From NCBI GenBank assembly GCA_002261195.1, contig MVBO01000129.1:1-43188 (forward strand): DNA of 43,188 bases. The letters are read 5' to 3'. A program made the position numbers and the translations under genes. Below, piece by piece: positions 30,919 through 41,063 of this stretch (its first letter is position 1; each line of letters opens with the position of its first letter). The notes below the pieces were generated by a model, which was given only the letters and a program-made list of their open reading frames with translations, did no database searches and was not told where the DNA came from. This DNA is from Bifiguratus adelaidae (Eukaryota; Mucoromycota; Endogonomycetes; Endogonales).

Positions 30919-32399
30919 ATGGTGTTAGAGGCGACAATGATTGTGTATGTATACGGTGTGATGATGACTATAGGTTATAGATACTGACATACGGTGATAG
31001 GGTGGATAATTCTGAGTGGATGCGGAATGGAGACTATACACCCACACGTATAGGAGCTCAGAACGATGCGGTCAATCTGATCTTCTCCTCTAAGACACAG
31101 TCGAATCCAGAAAATACGGTCGGTCTCATGACAATGGCTGGGAAAGCGTATGTAGACAAGGGTTTGCTAGCAATCTTGGTCCGTTTTAGAGACTAATGAC
31201 GGCTTTAGACCCGAAGTGTTGGCAACGCTGACATCCGACCTGGGCAAGATTCTCTCTGGTTTACACTCAATCAAAGTCAGTGGCACGGCTGAACTTACGA
31301 CGGGCATTCAGATCGCACAGGTAAGGTCTGCGATTGATTTGCAAGTTATCACTCAAAGCTGCATTTACTAGCTTGCATTGAAGCATCGGCAAAATCGCAA
31401 TCAACGGCAAAGAATTGTCGCTTTTGTTGGTAGTCCAGTGTCAGCAGACGAAAAGACGCTCGTTCGGCTTGGAAAGAAAATGAAAAAGAACAATGTTGCC
31501 ATCGATATCATAAATTTCGGAGAGCAAGACGAGAATACCTCCAAGTTGGAAGCGTTCATCAATGCCGTAAACAGCGGTGACAACAGGTACGAATAGGAAG
31601 TCTCTATTCGTGAAGAGGATCCTGATCGTACAATTTCAGCCACCTTGTCACAATTCCCCCTGGTCCACACATTTTGAGCGACATGCTTATATCTACCCCT
31701 ATAATTGCCGGCGAGGATGGTGCCCCCTCAGGCTTCACCGGGGGCGGTGGAAGTGGTGGATTCGAATTTGGAGTTGATCCTAATGTCGATCCTGAGCTTG
31801 CATTGGTATGTGCAATTGTAGCAAGCAACGAACATGATTTCTAACCGCATCCACTTGACGCAGGCTCTACGGATTTCGCTTGAGGAAGACAAGGCCCGAC
31901 AGGAAGCGGCTGCGGCAAAAGCAAAAGCGGAGGCTGGTGCTGCCGAAGGCACAGCGAGTGCGCCGACAGAGTCCTCAGCTGCAGCAACAGATGCCAACAT
32001 GGAGACTATTGGAGCGGACGATGATGAGCTTCAGAGGGCACTGGCTATGTCTGTGGGGGCAAACGCAAGTATATGTATAGCTTTCAGGCCGAGCAAGTCG
32101 CTCATGTTATATTGCAGGACGGAGATGTCGATATGGAGGGGCTATCGGAAGAAGATCAAATACAGCGGGCAATTGCCATGTCAATGAGCGATAATAATGA
32201 GGTATGTTACAATTTCGAGAAAATCAATGTAGAGGAATACTAACGACTGGTTAAACAGGTGGCAGGAGAGACAGATGGCTCCGATATCATGTCCTCGGTG
32301 TTGAGCTCCCTCCCTGGTGTAGATGCCAGCGATCCCAGAATCCAAGAGGCTCTCAGAGGTCTAGAAAAGAAGGAGGACTCTAACAAGGATAAAAAATGA
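30919..32399 (+). CDS. RPN10: 26S proteasome regulatory subunit Rpn10 (ubiquitin receptor)
   Basis: Captures polyubiquitinated substrates at the 19S cap. Eight exons: 30919..30944, 31001..31147, 31209..31320, 31372..31586, 31640..31805, 31864..32064, 32118..32201, 32259..32399 (1092 nt, 363 residues; human 377, yeast 268). The VWA domain (1-190) begins [21 protein letters not shown] Gly-rich linker ([17 protein letters not shown]) leads to three ubiquitin-interacting motifs: [29 protein letters not shown] and [15 protein letters not shown]. The tail is Lys/Asp-rich. Intron 6 (32065..32117) starts with GCAAGT, a perfect GC-type donor, and lies between the second and third motif. Reading through it shifts the frame and removes the third motif. 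Confidence 0.95.
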
Positions 32400-32534
32400 T
32401 GACCTTGACCCAAATGTAAACTTGTCAACGCGGACAACATGTACTTTATTACTAGAAAGCAAAGTAGCTTGCGACTGAGAACATCCTGTTGATTATAGTA
32501 GGCGAAATCTGAGGTGTGTAAGTCATGGTTGCGT

Positions 32535-33895
32535 TTATCGGACAAGCAACAGCATGGAAACCATTGCACTAAAGCCAAGGAGAGCACTGTTGGCAACCAA
32601 GGAAATGCTGTCGGAAGAGCTCTTTTGACCATTGACAGGATCAGCGCCTATCGAAACATTGCGTCAGCAAACAAAGCCACGGATACTGACCAACTCCAAG
32701 CCAAGACTTACCAAGACTTCCATCACTGTTCAGAGGCCTGCTCTGATCCGACTTACACGTATTCTCACTACCTCGAACAACCCCATTGCCGGTGACAGAC
32801 GAAAGCGAATTACAATCAAAGCTGCTGGAGGTCGTCTGGACATTGAACCCTCCTCGAACGTCGTTCAAGGCCGGCAAGGACACCTTATCAAAGGTGCCGG
32901 TGATATCAACGGTACCATCGACCTCTTGAAGCGAGTCCAATCCATTGACCGTCTTGAGATTGGTATTGTTGGAAATTTGCAAGGCACCACCAATCTGACT
33001 CAATCCCTGAAAAGAGATTTGGTTGAGGTTATTGTTGGAGACTATGGCCAGGGTCGCTCCAATTTTGGTGATATTGGGAAAGTTGAGGCTCTGGAAACCG
33101 TTTTGGTGCATGTTGAGGTCGCTCACAACTTGTCCGAGGTTTTGCAACGAGAGGGAACCCAGATTTCGGAAGGTGCCGTTACCGAGCATGCTCAAGGAAG
33201 GAGCCTAAGGACGAGGATGAGATGAGATGGATAATACCCAGGATTGACCTACACTCAAGGCCATGTTCGGGTTGTTGGCCGTGGCATAGAGAAGTGAGTT
33301 GATTTGTTGGAGCGAGGGAAGCTCAAAGTTCTTCAAGTAAGGGTTGGAGGTAATGGTGATACTATTGGCCGAAGTCATGTTGAGACCCGAGACTTGAGAG
33401 ATATAGGTATCATCAATCGTAAAGTCATTGACTTGAGTGAATCCAGCCGGAAAGTCCAATTGAGCCATATTGGGAGCAGTACTGATGGTGAAGGTGCCGG
33501 CACCCACAAACCTGGGGAAGGAAAGCGAGTTCAGGCCAGTGTGATTGGTCATGACAAACTGTTGAGTGACGGTTTGAAGTTGAGGAAAGCTTATGGTGTT
33601 GATACCTCCATTGTTCTGCATCAAGAGACTGCCCACAATCTGCTGAATACCAGGCATGGTCATGGACGGAATGCTGGCACCCGAGATGGAAATTGTACCT
33701 TGATATTGCTGACAGCCAGAGAGGGAATCAAGGTCAGCTTGAGAGCTGACTTGAACATCCCCTGAACATTGAGCAGAGACTGATGTGTGGCCACATCCTT
33801 AGGATTCATTTCGTCGCCACAGACGTTCTTCTCCGCTTACCTCTAGAGAAGAAGTATGGCGCAACGGCCAATGCAGCAATTGCAAGCTTGTGCAT
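32535..33895 (-). CDS. ECM33: Ecm33/Sps2-family GPI-anchored cell wall protein
   Basis: Family members are GPI proteins with leucine-rich-like (receptor L domain) repeats needed for wall integrity. Four exons: complement(32535..32647, 32712..33204, 33253..33779, 33841..33895), 1188 nt, 395 residues. A signal peptide (MHKLAIAALAVAPYFFSRVSAQ) is followed directly by CSGDVQVSSQADLDSLSGC, the family start. Repeats of the type ISNNTNLKTVNGLDSLQEV run to a Cys-containing end (FDCNSLSSV, ENTCKS). The last exon supplies a short Ser-rich stretch and a hydrophobic tail (NSALLGFSAMVSMLLLVR) that fits a GPI attachment signal. The acceptor of intron 1 was chosen at 33780-33782 because it gives the conserved CSGDV; a later CAG would delete it. 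The gene name is by family, since fungi often have several members. Confidence 0.9.
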
Positions 33896-34398
33896 GTCAA
33901 ACCTACACGGAAAGCGAGATAGGGAAGAGAGAAATAAAGGCCACAAGATCCCGATGGACATTTATATAGACTCTCGGATGAGCTTCGTGAGAGTGTGCCT
34001 GAAGATGTGTGAAACAGGACATTAAATTTGAGTACCTTGAGCCTACCATCCCATGAACCGGAAAACAATGGGATCCAACCGGGCCAATCAGACACTCAAT
34101 TTTGCTGTGACATTAAATTGGTTTTAGGCCGACATGGATCATTGGGGGCCCGAGTCTGGATCCTGGATCCATCGTGGCGGTTCACATGGAGTAGTGGCAA
34201 TATAATCGCTGGCAAACCAGATATGCGGGATAGATTTGCAGAGTTGTTTGGGTCGTCGGAACGGTCGACAACTTGGAAGAGTAGTCATGGGTTGGGTACC
34301 TTGTACGGTCAGCACCGCATGGGGAACGAATGCAAAGAGGCTAACGGATTACAAGGGGGTTTTGTGATTCAAATTATTGCGATCAACATACAAAAATT
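33896..34398. other. Promoter region of the ECM33-like gene
   Basis: About 500 bp between the ECM33-like start and the CYP51 stop, both on the minus strand. Apart from the TATA box it holds no recognisable gene. A small cluster of GGATCC/TGGATC repeats lies near 34136-34172. Confidence 0.5.
33961..33968 (-). promoter_or_regulatory. TATA box (TATATAAA) of the ECM33-like gene
   Basis: A consensus TATA box 65 bp upstream of the start codon, one of the few in the window. It suggests a regulated, strongly expressed promoter. Confidence 0.6.
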
Positions 34399-36298
34399 CT
34401 ATTGCCGTCTCGTATAAATGATTTCGGCAGGTTTAGTAGGATTAACGACCATGGAAGTATAATCATTTGATGGGAAGCCTTGACCAGTGGGAGCCTCAAT
34501 GTCAAACATACGCACGAAAAGGGCGATGATTGTCTTGATTTGTGTGTAGGCAAAGTGTTCGCCAATGCATCGATGACGACCAGCACCAAACGGAAGGTAG
34601 GGGGAGCGAGCGCCAGAAATGGTACCGAATCCATAATCGACCATGTTTTTGTTGGATTCTTCTTCGAACGTCAGGGCAGGATCGTCCTTGCGGATCCATC
34701 GCTGAGGATCGAACTTCAATGGATTCTTGAAGTAGCGTTCATCGACTTGAGAAACCGACGGAGCAGCACAGACATGGTTTCCAGCGGGAATGACAAATCC
34801 GGCCTTCTCGTACACCACGGGCTCCATGATCTTACGCAAGAGTTGGAACAATGGGGGATGCAATCGGAGAGCTTCTCTGACGACGCTATCGTGAAGAGGC
34901 ATGTCCTTAAGAGCGTCAAAGTCGAGTTCCCCAGAGAGGGAGCCGACGACATCGATTTGTTCCTGACGAAGAGCCTTGACGAGGTCAGGATTATAGGCCA
35001 TTTGCAAGAAAGCCCAGGTAGATGTGGTGGTGGAGGTGTGCTGGCCACCAAACAGAGTCGCGATGAGCATATGAGCAATGTGCTTGTCAGGAAGAGGAGT
35101 GCCATCCTTGTAAGTCTGGTTCATCAACACTTGGACCAAATCATAGTGCTGAACGGGAATCGGTTAGCCATGCGTCCCTTTCCTGTTACCGCTAGCATAC
35201 CTCTTCACCAGTTTCGCGTCTCTTCTTGATGATGTTCATGAAAATGTCGGCCATCTGTCGCTGAGCGCGGTCTCTCTTGCGGTTGACTTCGATGGGCAAG
35301 TTGGGAATCATAAAGTTGAGAGGAGAGAAACCTTGATCCAAGTCATGGTACACCTCTGCGATACCTTCATGCATGGCGCCCCGCACTTCAGGACCAAAAA
35401 GGCAACGCGAGGCTGTCAGGATGATCAATTCAGCCATGGCTTGGGCAATATCCATATTTCCGGTCTTGGCAGCATAGTGAGTATCAAAGTAGGTCTTGAA
35501 TTCCTCCTTGATCAAGGGCACGAATTTGCGAAAGTTTTCGGTGGTGAGACCTGACTTGATGAATCTAAATACTGGGTTAGATGTGGAAATCCCACGGGTA
35601 CGAATATACGGCTTACTTCTTTTGCTCCATAAACAGGGCCGGGTGAGCATCGTAGACGACCTCAGTGCCGAATACCGGTGTTGTCAGATGCTTGTAAGCT
35701 TCTGCGGTGGAGATCTTCTTCCAGTTTCCATTAAATATAAAGTCATGGCCATCCGGACCAAGACATGTCGTGATTCTCTTGCCAAACAACACCCAGGTGA
35801 AACAATCGCCGTGCTAGATGTAGTGAGTAAAGCAAGACATACACTGGAGGCTGACGTACCAGCTTCTGACATTTTTCAAAGAACTTGATCGGTTGACTAA
35901 GCAGCGCGTCAGAGACACAGGAAGAGGGAATCGGTATGCGTCTCCGATACTTACACGCCAAATTCAATCGCGTTCCCGATAAATGGAATATAGTGGAACA
36001 CTTCCGGAGGCTCTTCTGGATTCCGTCGGGCCGTCTGACAGCAAGATATAGTTAGCCATCTATGGATCACAATAGCCCGAGAACTTGTATGTGGCATTGC
36101 ACCGAGTTGCCCGATGCTCCCAGATGAGCCATCAGGCAAGCTGATCACATTGTTCCTGACACTTACCCATTGTCTCACCACGTTCACTACAATACTTAGA
36201 AGCACGGCTCCTACAAGATATACAGGTACCCGAACATAGACTGGCAACGCGGCCAAAGGCTGTTGGATACTAGACAACGCTTCTTGGAGGAGCGGCAT
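34399..36298 (-). CDS. ERG11: Sterol 14-alpha-demethylase (CYP51)
   Basis: Cytochrome P450 of ergosterol synthesis, the azole target; ER membrane. Six exons: complement(34399..35148, 35201..35564, 35617..35813, 35860..35896, 35955..36034, 36167..36298), 1560 nt, 519 residues. An N-terminal hydrophobic anchor (VPVYLVGAVLLSIVVNVV) is followed by EPPEVFHYIPFIGNAIEFG, the B'/C region with EAYKHLTTPVFG (the family Tyr is kept) and MEQKKF. The I helix has FGGQHTSTTTSTW, the K helix ExxR is VREALRLHPP, and the heme loop is YLPFGAGRHRCIG (Cys near 460). No ATG lies further upstream in the same open frame before 36337, so MPLLQEALSS at 36298 is the start. The DnaJ gene ends 132 bp upstream on the same strand. 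Confidence 0.96.
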
Positions 36299-36430
36299 CA
36301 GAGACAGAAAGATGAAAACGACGAGCTTCAAACCCAACCAAAAATATCAATTATTAATGAATTAAAAGCTGTGCATCCAGCCGTTGCTATTTGTTAGCGC
36401 TTGTATATACATTGGCATTGTTTGTATGCT

Positions 36431-37543
36431 TTAGGGTAATATTCTCTTAAGTTGCTCCTTTTGCTCTGCAGAGAGACTGCGAGGAAACTTCACATTGATG
36501 CGAATGAGAAGATCGCCTTTTCTACCAGTCTTGGAGTTGGGCATGCCTTCCCCCGGTATACGTATTTCTTGACCAGGTGTGACGACATCGGTGGGGTTAC
36601 GCACCGGGAGTAAGCGGCCATCTAGGGTTTTGATGCTTCGGGTGAAGCCACATAGGGCTTCCTTGAGGGATATTTCCAAATTGATGATGAGGTTATCGCC
36701 TTCTCGCTTGAATACATCGTGCGGCTTCTCTTCGAGAATGAATTCGATGTCTTGCGTCGTGCCATCGGGTAGTTCATCGCCTTCATTGGGAAATTTAATC
36801 TTTGTGCCGGCTTTCCATCCCGGTTTGACATTGATGGTGAGGATTTTGTCGTTTTGGCCTCCCAACCGATTGCGTCGAGTGACCTTGAGTTTCTTGGTAG
36901 CCCCCGTGTACAAATCTTCTAGCTTGACTGGGAAGGGTCGCTTGACCGATAGATTTTCTGGTTGTGCCCTGGTTCTTCCACCAGGCATACCGCCGGGCAT
37001 GCGTGTAGACCGACTGGAACGACCAGGCATACCTCCACCAAACATACCACCAAATCCTCCAGGTATGCCAAAATCGTCCTCTTCCATATCGTGCATACCG
37101 CCGCCACCCATACCTCCACCTCCCATGGAAGCGAAGAATTGTGAAAAGATGTCATTGGCGTCTCTAGGGTGGAAGGGTTTGAATCCGCCTCCCGGACCTG
37201 TACTGAAGCTGAACGTCGTTCCACCTCCTCCCGGAAAACCGCCGAACCCTCCTGCAGGAAATCCCCCTGCACCACCTGGGAACCCTCCTCCACCTGCACC
37301 AGGCATTGGACCACCTCCCTTGAGCCCTTCTTCACCATATTGATCAAAGATGGCTCTCTTTTGCTTATCGCTCAACACTTCGAACGCTTCACCGATATCT
37401 TGAAACTTCTGCTTTGCTTCTGACTCTTTATCCTTGTTCCTATCTGGATGCCACTTCATGGCTTGTTTGCGATACGCCTTCTTGATCGCATCTTCGTCAG
37501 CATCCTTGGATACTCCCAATATCTTGTAGTAATCCTTGCCCAT
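36431..37543 (-). CDS. Type B Hsp40 (DnaJ), Sis1/DNAJB1-like
   Basis: A cochaperone that stimulates Hsp70 ATPase and delivers clients. Intronless, 370 residues. The J domain (1-70) starts [18 protein letters not shown] and has the HPD motif in [10 protein letters not shown] long Gly/Phe/Met-rich region (about 75-205) follows. The two C-terminal beta domains have [48 protein letters not shown] and [18 protein letters not shown]. There is no zinc-finger (CxxCxGxG) region, so it is type B. The protein ends soon after the second beta domain with [10 protein letters not shown]. An upstream in-frame ATG would add 15 residues unlike the family; 37543 is preferred. Lack of introns suits a heat-induced gene, and a consensus heat-shock element lies 58 bp upstream. 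Confidence 0.95.
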   Translation of the reverse strand: MGKDYYKILGVSKDADEDAIKKAYRKQAMKWHPDRNKDKESEAKQKFQDIGEAFEVLSDKQKRAIFDQYGEEGLKGGGPMPGAGGGGFPGGAGGFPAGGFGGFPGGGGTTFSFSTGPGGGFKPFHPRDANDIFSQFFASMGGGGMGGGGMHDMEEDDFGIPGGFGGMFGGGMPGRSSRSTRMPGGMPGGRTRAQPENLSVKRPFPVKLEDLYTGATKKLKVTRRNRLGGQNDKILTINVKPGWKAGTKIKFPNEGDELPDGTTQDIEFILEEKPHDVFKREGDNLIINLEISLKEALCGFTRSIKTLDGRLLPVRNPTDVVTPGQEIRIPGEGMPNSKTGRKGDLLIRINVKFPRSLSAEQKEQLKRILP

Positions 37544-37600
37544 AGTGTGAAGAAAGGCGTGCAAGAGCAAGCCGTCACTTTTAAACAATCCAAGTCACGT

Positions 37601-37614
37601 CCAGAACGTTCTGG
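37601..37614 (-). promoter_or_regulatory. Heat-shock element upstream of the DnaJ gene
   Basis: CCAGAACGTTCTGG is a 14-bp perfect palindrome with the core GAAnnTTC, the binding unit of Hsf1. A further GAA unit lies at 37624-37626. A TTTAAAA stretch near 37579-37585 may serve as the TATA element. Confidence 0.65.
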
Positions 37615-37630
37615 TAGATGACGGAACGCC

Positions 37631-38143
37631 ATGGCTTCTCTCTTGCCGTTGGCTTACGAGGAGGCTTATGGGTGAAGCTAGCTTGGTAGGGTCACTTGTT
37701 GGCGACGGCTAACGACTCATTACACTCGCTGTTGACACCAACGTGGTCTCTGAGAAGCACTTGTCGCGACATTCAGGCCATAAGTGAACGTTAAGTTAGC
37801 ATAAAGTAGAGGCAACCAGGGCCGGACAGGGACTAGTGAGCATACGACATCTTCTTGCGTGATGACAATGCAGCGTAGGGCGATGTAGGGGCGAAGTAAT
37901 GCGCAACATGGAAAGAAAGCGGGGAGTCCGACGTCAAAGAACCCATGGCAAGCAATCTGGCTTTCCTCTGGAGACCATGCCGCAGAGATCGTCATATACT
38001 TTGTAGATAAGTGTTTGGATTGCAAGGATTATTCTCCCCTGATACTCTACAAGGTGGATATGTGCCCCAATAGATATTTGCAATGTGCAAAAAGTCAATC
38101 CACCCTTTCGCTCGGCACATCAGGATAAATCAATCCATGGCAA
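37631..38143. other. Gap without a confident gene
   Basis: About 500 bp between the DnaJ promoter and a doubtful small ORF. A plus-strand start at 37631 (MASLLPLAYEEAYG, then a possible donor GTGAAG and a CTAAC branch site near 37708) looks like a first exon. I could not find a following exon that keeps an open frame, so no gene is called. Confidence 0.4.
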
Positions 38144-38395
38144 ATGAACCATTGCAGGGTCGTCAATGGCGGACACAATAGGATTGTCTTGTTCCAACGG
38201 CAGTACATTGATGCGCTACCGCAACCCTTGCCATGCAACGAGCGGTTGCTCAAAGCTTCCCTTGTCGTTATCTCCTTGTCTGGTTCACTGCCTGCTGGCA
38301 TGTTGCGAGAGAAATGGCAAACCATCGCCCTTCATGGTTTGAGCAACAGGGAGTGGCAATTCGCTTTGAGCCTGAAGCAGTTGATAGAGTTGTAA
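38144..38395 (+). CDS. Doubtful small ORF, weakly SRA1/Sec31-helix-like
   Basis: An 83-residue frame on the plus strand, 75 bp upstream of the phosphodiesterase start. The last 50 residues are helical and loosely follow the pattern of the SRA1/Sec31 C-terminal domain (SGSLPAGMLREKWQTIALHG, then LSNREWQFALSLKQLIEL). The match is by eye and covers only the middle of that domain. It could be the last exon of a spliced gene beginning near 37631, a fragment, or a chance frame. Confidence 0.25.
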   Translation: MNHCRVVNGGHNRIVLFQRQYIDALPQPLPCNERLLKASLVVISLSGSLPAGMLREKWQTIALHGLSNREWQFALSLKQLIEL

Positions 38396-38469
38396 TGCTC
38401 AATTGAAGTGCTCAGCCTTGAGGTTGTCGAGACAATGAATGAAATGATAGGATTTGCGGTATATTCCGT

Positions 38470-39947
38470 ATGCGCATGCTCCGTCCCATCGTCTTTGTAT
38501 GCATTCTTGTATTGATTGTATATAGCCTATGGATTGGTGGCACGAAGGAGACAGTCAAGACTGCATATACGCCATCCAAGTGGCCTTCGCTGCACGCACG
38601 GACCGTCATTCTAGTTTCTTTGGATGGCTTTCGGAACGACTATCTCGACCTCGGTTTAACGCCTCATTTGGAGGCTGTGGCTAGAGAAGGTGTGCGCGCC
38701 GAGTACCTAGAGCCTTCTTTTCCAAGCTTGACCTTTCCAAACCATTATACGCTCGTCACCGGTCTCTTTCCTCAATCTCACGGCATTGTTGCCAACGATT
38801 TCGTGGACCCGCGTACTGGCAGATACTTTAGCTATCACAATCACAAAACACGGTGGAATCCACAGTGGTGGGGAGGTGAGCCTCTTTGGATCACAGCGGA
38901 GCGACAAGGTCTGGGAGCTGGGGTCATTATGTGGCCTGGATCGGAAGTTGTGATGCATCCTCGATCCACCTCTCTTCCTCATCAAGCAACATATACGGTG
39001 CCTTATCAACATGAAACGACGCCCATGCACAAGTTGGATCATCTGGAAGAGATGCTTGATCTGGATGATTGGAAACGACCGCGCTTCATTGCCGTAAGTT
39101 GAGGGAAAAGGGAGGATTCTTTTTGTTGCTTAGAAGTTGCTCTAACAGGTGTATGTTGGCGAGGTGGACAATGCAAGTCATCAGTTTGGACCGCATGCCC
39201 AGGAAACCATGACTGCGATTGCCGTCGTGGATGACTTTGTTGGTGAGTTGGTCAAGGAACTTGAGATCCGAAATATGACAGATGCGGTTGATCTGGTCGT
39301 GGTGAGTAGCGAGATATGCTCAAGACATGTTAAATCTTACGAAACATAACCTATGCTAGGTGAGCGACCACGGTATGGCTAGCTCTTCCAATCATAGGTT
39401 AGTGTATTATGACGACATCTTCTCGACCGATCAACTCCGTCTTTTTGGCAATACCGAGGCATGGCCGCTTCTAGGCATACGTCCCTATGAGCCGGAAGAT
39501 ACCGAAGAACTGTATAATGCATTGCTGGCTGCAGAAGTGGACGCTACAGGAACTCGTCGCTATACCACCTATGTCCGAGACACACCGACAAGTTCCTGGG
39601 GCGTGCCTGGTGCGAGAAGCATGCCCGAGTACTATTCCTATGACCGCAACCCACGGATTGCTCCTATCCTTGCAGTTCCTCAAGAAGGCTATGCGTTTGT
39701 GACGCACGAATTTGATGCGACTACCGATACCTACAGCCCGCACGGCATTCACGGGTACGATCCAAGGATTCCGTCCATGCACGCCATTTTCCTTAGCCAA
39801 GGTCCTCATGTGAAGCAGCACTATGGAACATCCAAGCGGATCAAGGCTTTTCAAAACATTGAAGTGTACGATATTGTATGTAGAATGTTGGGTATTGGAG
39901 GAGCACCCACCGATGGGAAGATGCAGGGTCACTTGCAAGTACTGTAA
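38470..39947 (+). CDS. Nucleotide pyrophosphatase/phosphodiesterase (ENPP/Npp family)
   Basis: Hydrolyses phosphodiester or pyrophosphate bonds of nucleotides outside the cell or in the secretory lumen; in yeast the family is phosphate-regulated. Exons 38470..39093, 39149..39301, 39360..39947 (1365 nt, 454 residues). Residues 6-24 (PIVFVCILVLIVYSLWI) form one signal anchor, giving a type II membrane protein. Metal-site motifs follow in the family order: SLDGFRNDYL, the nucleophile Thr in SLTFPNHYTLVTGLFPQSHG, DNASHQFGP, SDHGMA and the late HGIHGY. The nuclease-like domain of animal ENPP1 is absent, as in fungal and bacterial enzymes. It ends 52 bp from the convergent PPIL1 gene. Family certain, substrate unknown. 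Confidence 0.93.
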
Positions 39948-39999
39948 CGTCACATTATAGATGATGTTTATATTATCAAAGACGTGTATAATAGTCTCT

Positions 40000-40912
40000 T
40001 TACGATTCGTATGCTTTTGCACGACTGATCTTTACGTTATCCCTTGGTCTGCAGAGCGTTTAAGCCACCTGAACAGCGTCCTATAGGTAAACTCACCTAT
40101 CATTGGCATCGGTGGCCACCAGACCCATCCTCTTGACCACATTCATACCATCACTGACTCTTCCAAAGATGGTATGTTTTCCTGAATGCCTATCAGATCA
40201 TTCTACAAAACAAGAGGCTCATTTCCACCCACCATCCAGCCATGGCGTTGGGGCCAATGTAATGAAGAATTGTGATCCATTGGTGTTGGGGCCGGAATTG
40301 GCCATACTTAGTATTCCAGCTCCGGTATGTTTCAACTCTCTGCTGATCTCATCCGCGAATTTGTCCCTTGTTGCAAGTGAGCCTCTAGCGGTGTCTGGAT
40401 GCGGGAAACATACCCGTAAATGGAGGATCCTCCTCTGCCTGTTCCGGTAGGATCACCACCTGTACAGCATAATCATCTTAGCATGTCACGGTATTCTGGT
40501 GTCCCCGCTACTCACCTTGAATCATAAAGTCCTAAGCAAGCACATAATGAAGCATTGTAAGCCATTTCATGTCCAATGCGATTGTGTGTCCACTTACTGC
40601 GATAATCCGGTGAAACTAGGTATATCGTCAGATGGGTGCGCAAATCAATCATTCATGTTACCTACAGGTACACCGTCGTAGTATCCTCGCTTTGCCTAAC
40701 CATAGACAAGACGATCAGGAATTGTCTTGATCGTGAAGACCATAGTGCAGAAGCCCAGTAACCTACCAATTCATAAAAGTTCTTGCATGTTCTAAGATGT
40801 GCGTGTCAGTACTGCATCGCGCCAGGCGAATGGCTTACCTCGGCGCGTGATCCCAGTAGAGTTCAACGCTCACATGTCCCATGGACGTCTCCAGCACGAC
40901 GTACTTTGACAT
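40000..40912 (-). CDS. PPIL1: Peptidyl-prolyl isomerase, spliceosomal cyclophilin PPIL1 type
   Basis: A single-domain cyclophilin of the type that binds SKIP/Prp45 in the active spliceosome. Nine exons within 0.9 kb: complement(40000..40048, 40097..40181, 40233..40366, 40414..40459, 40516..40531, 40598..40615, 40666..40695, 40767..40791, 40839..40912), 477 nt, 158 residues (human 166). The start [20 protein letters not shown] and DGVPFHRIIADFMIQGGDP keep the catalytic Arg. [20 protein letters not shown] keeps the Gln, Phe and cyclosporin-site Trp. The end [14 protein letters not shown] fits PPIL1. Exons 4 and 5 are 18 and 16 nt. The last intron (40049..40096) was chosen over shorter ones because only it restores the conserved end. 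Confidence 0.93.
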
Positions 40913-41063
40913 GTTTGAAGAACTTCGAGAAGTTGTCCTAATTTGGACAATGCTGCTTATTGAGGCTTTTCTCGCGCCTTGCCAAAAAATCTCACACCTC
41001 TCATCCTTCTTGTCGTTGCCTCCCTTGCTTTATATCATCCTCGTCGAGATAAGAAAGATCGAG
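40913..41063. promoter_or_regulatory. Divergent promoter PPIL1 / acyl-CoA oxidase
   Basis: 151 bp between the two starts. Near the PPIL1 side lies GAACTTCGAGAA, which contains a TTCnnGAA pair as in heat-shock elements. Near the oxidase side TTTATATC (about 41031-41038) may act as a TATA element. Confidence 0.35.

Noticed and set aside
31834-32187. Alternative Rpn10 C-terminus reading through intron 6
   Set aside because: It would lose the third ubiquitin-interacting motif and the normal Lys-rich end; a GC-AG splice explains the sequence better. It is kept only as a possible intron-retention product.
37720-38025. Minus-strand frame with a WD40-like phrase (AAWSPEESQIA)
   Set aside because: Only one short phrase fits, the rest has no repeat structure, and no flanking exon continues it.
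40049-40076. Shorter versions of the last PPIL1 intron
   Set aside because: Acceptors at TATAG or TTCAG give introns of 16 or 28 nt and an unrelated C-terminus; the 48-nt intron restores DRPRDNVKI.
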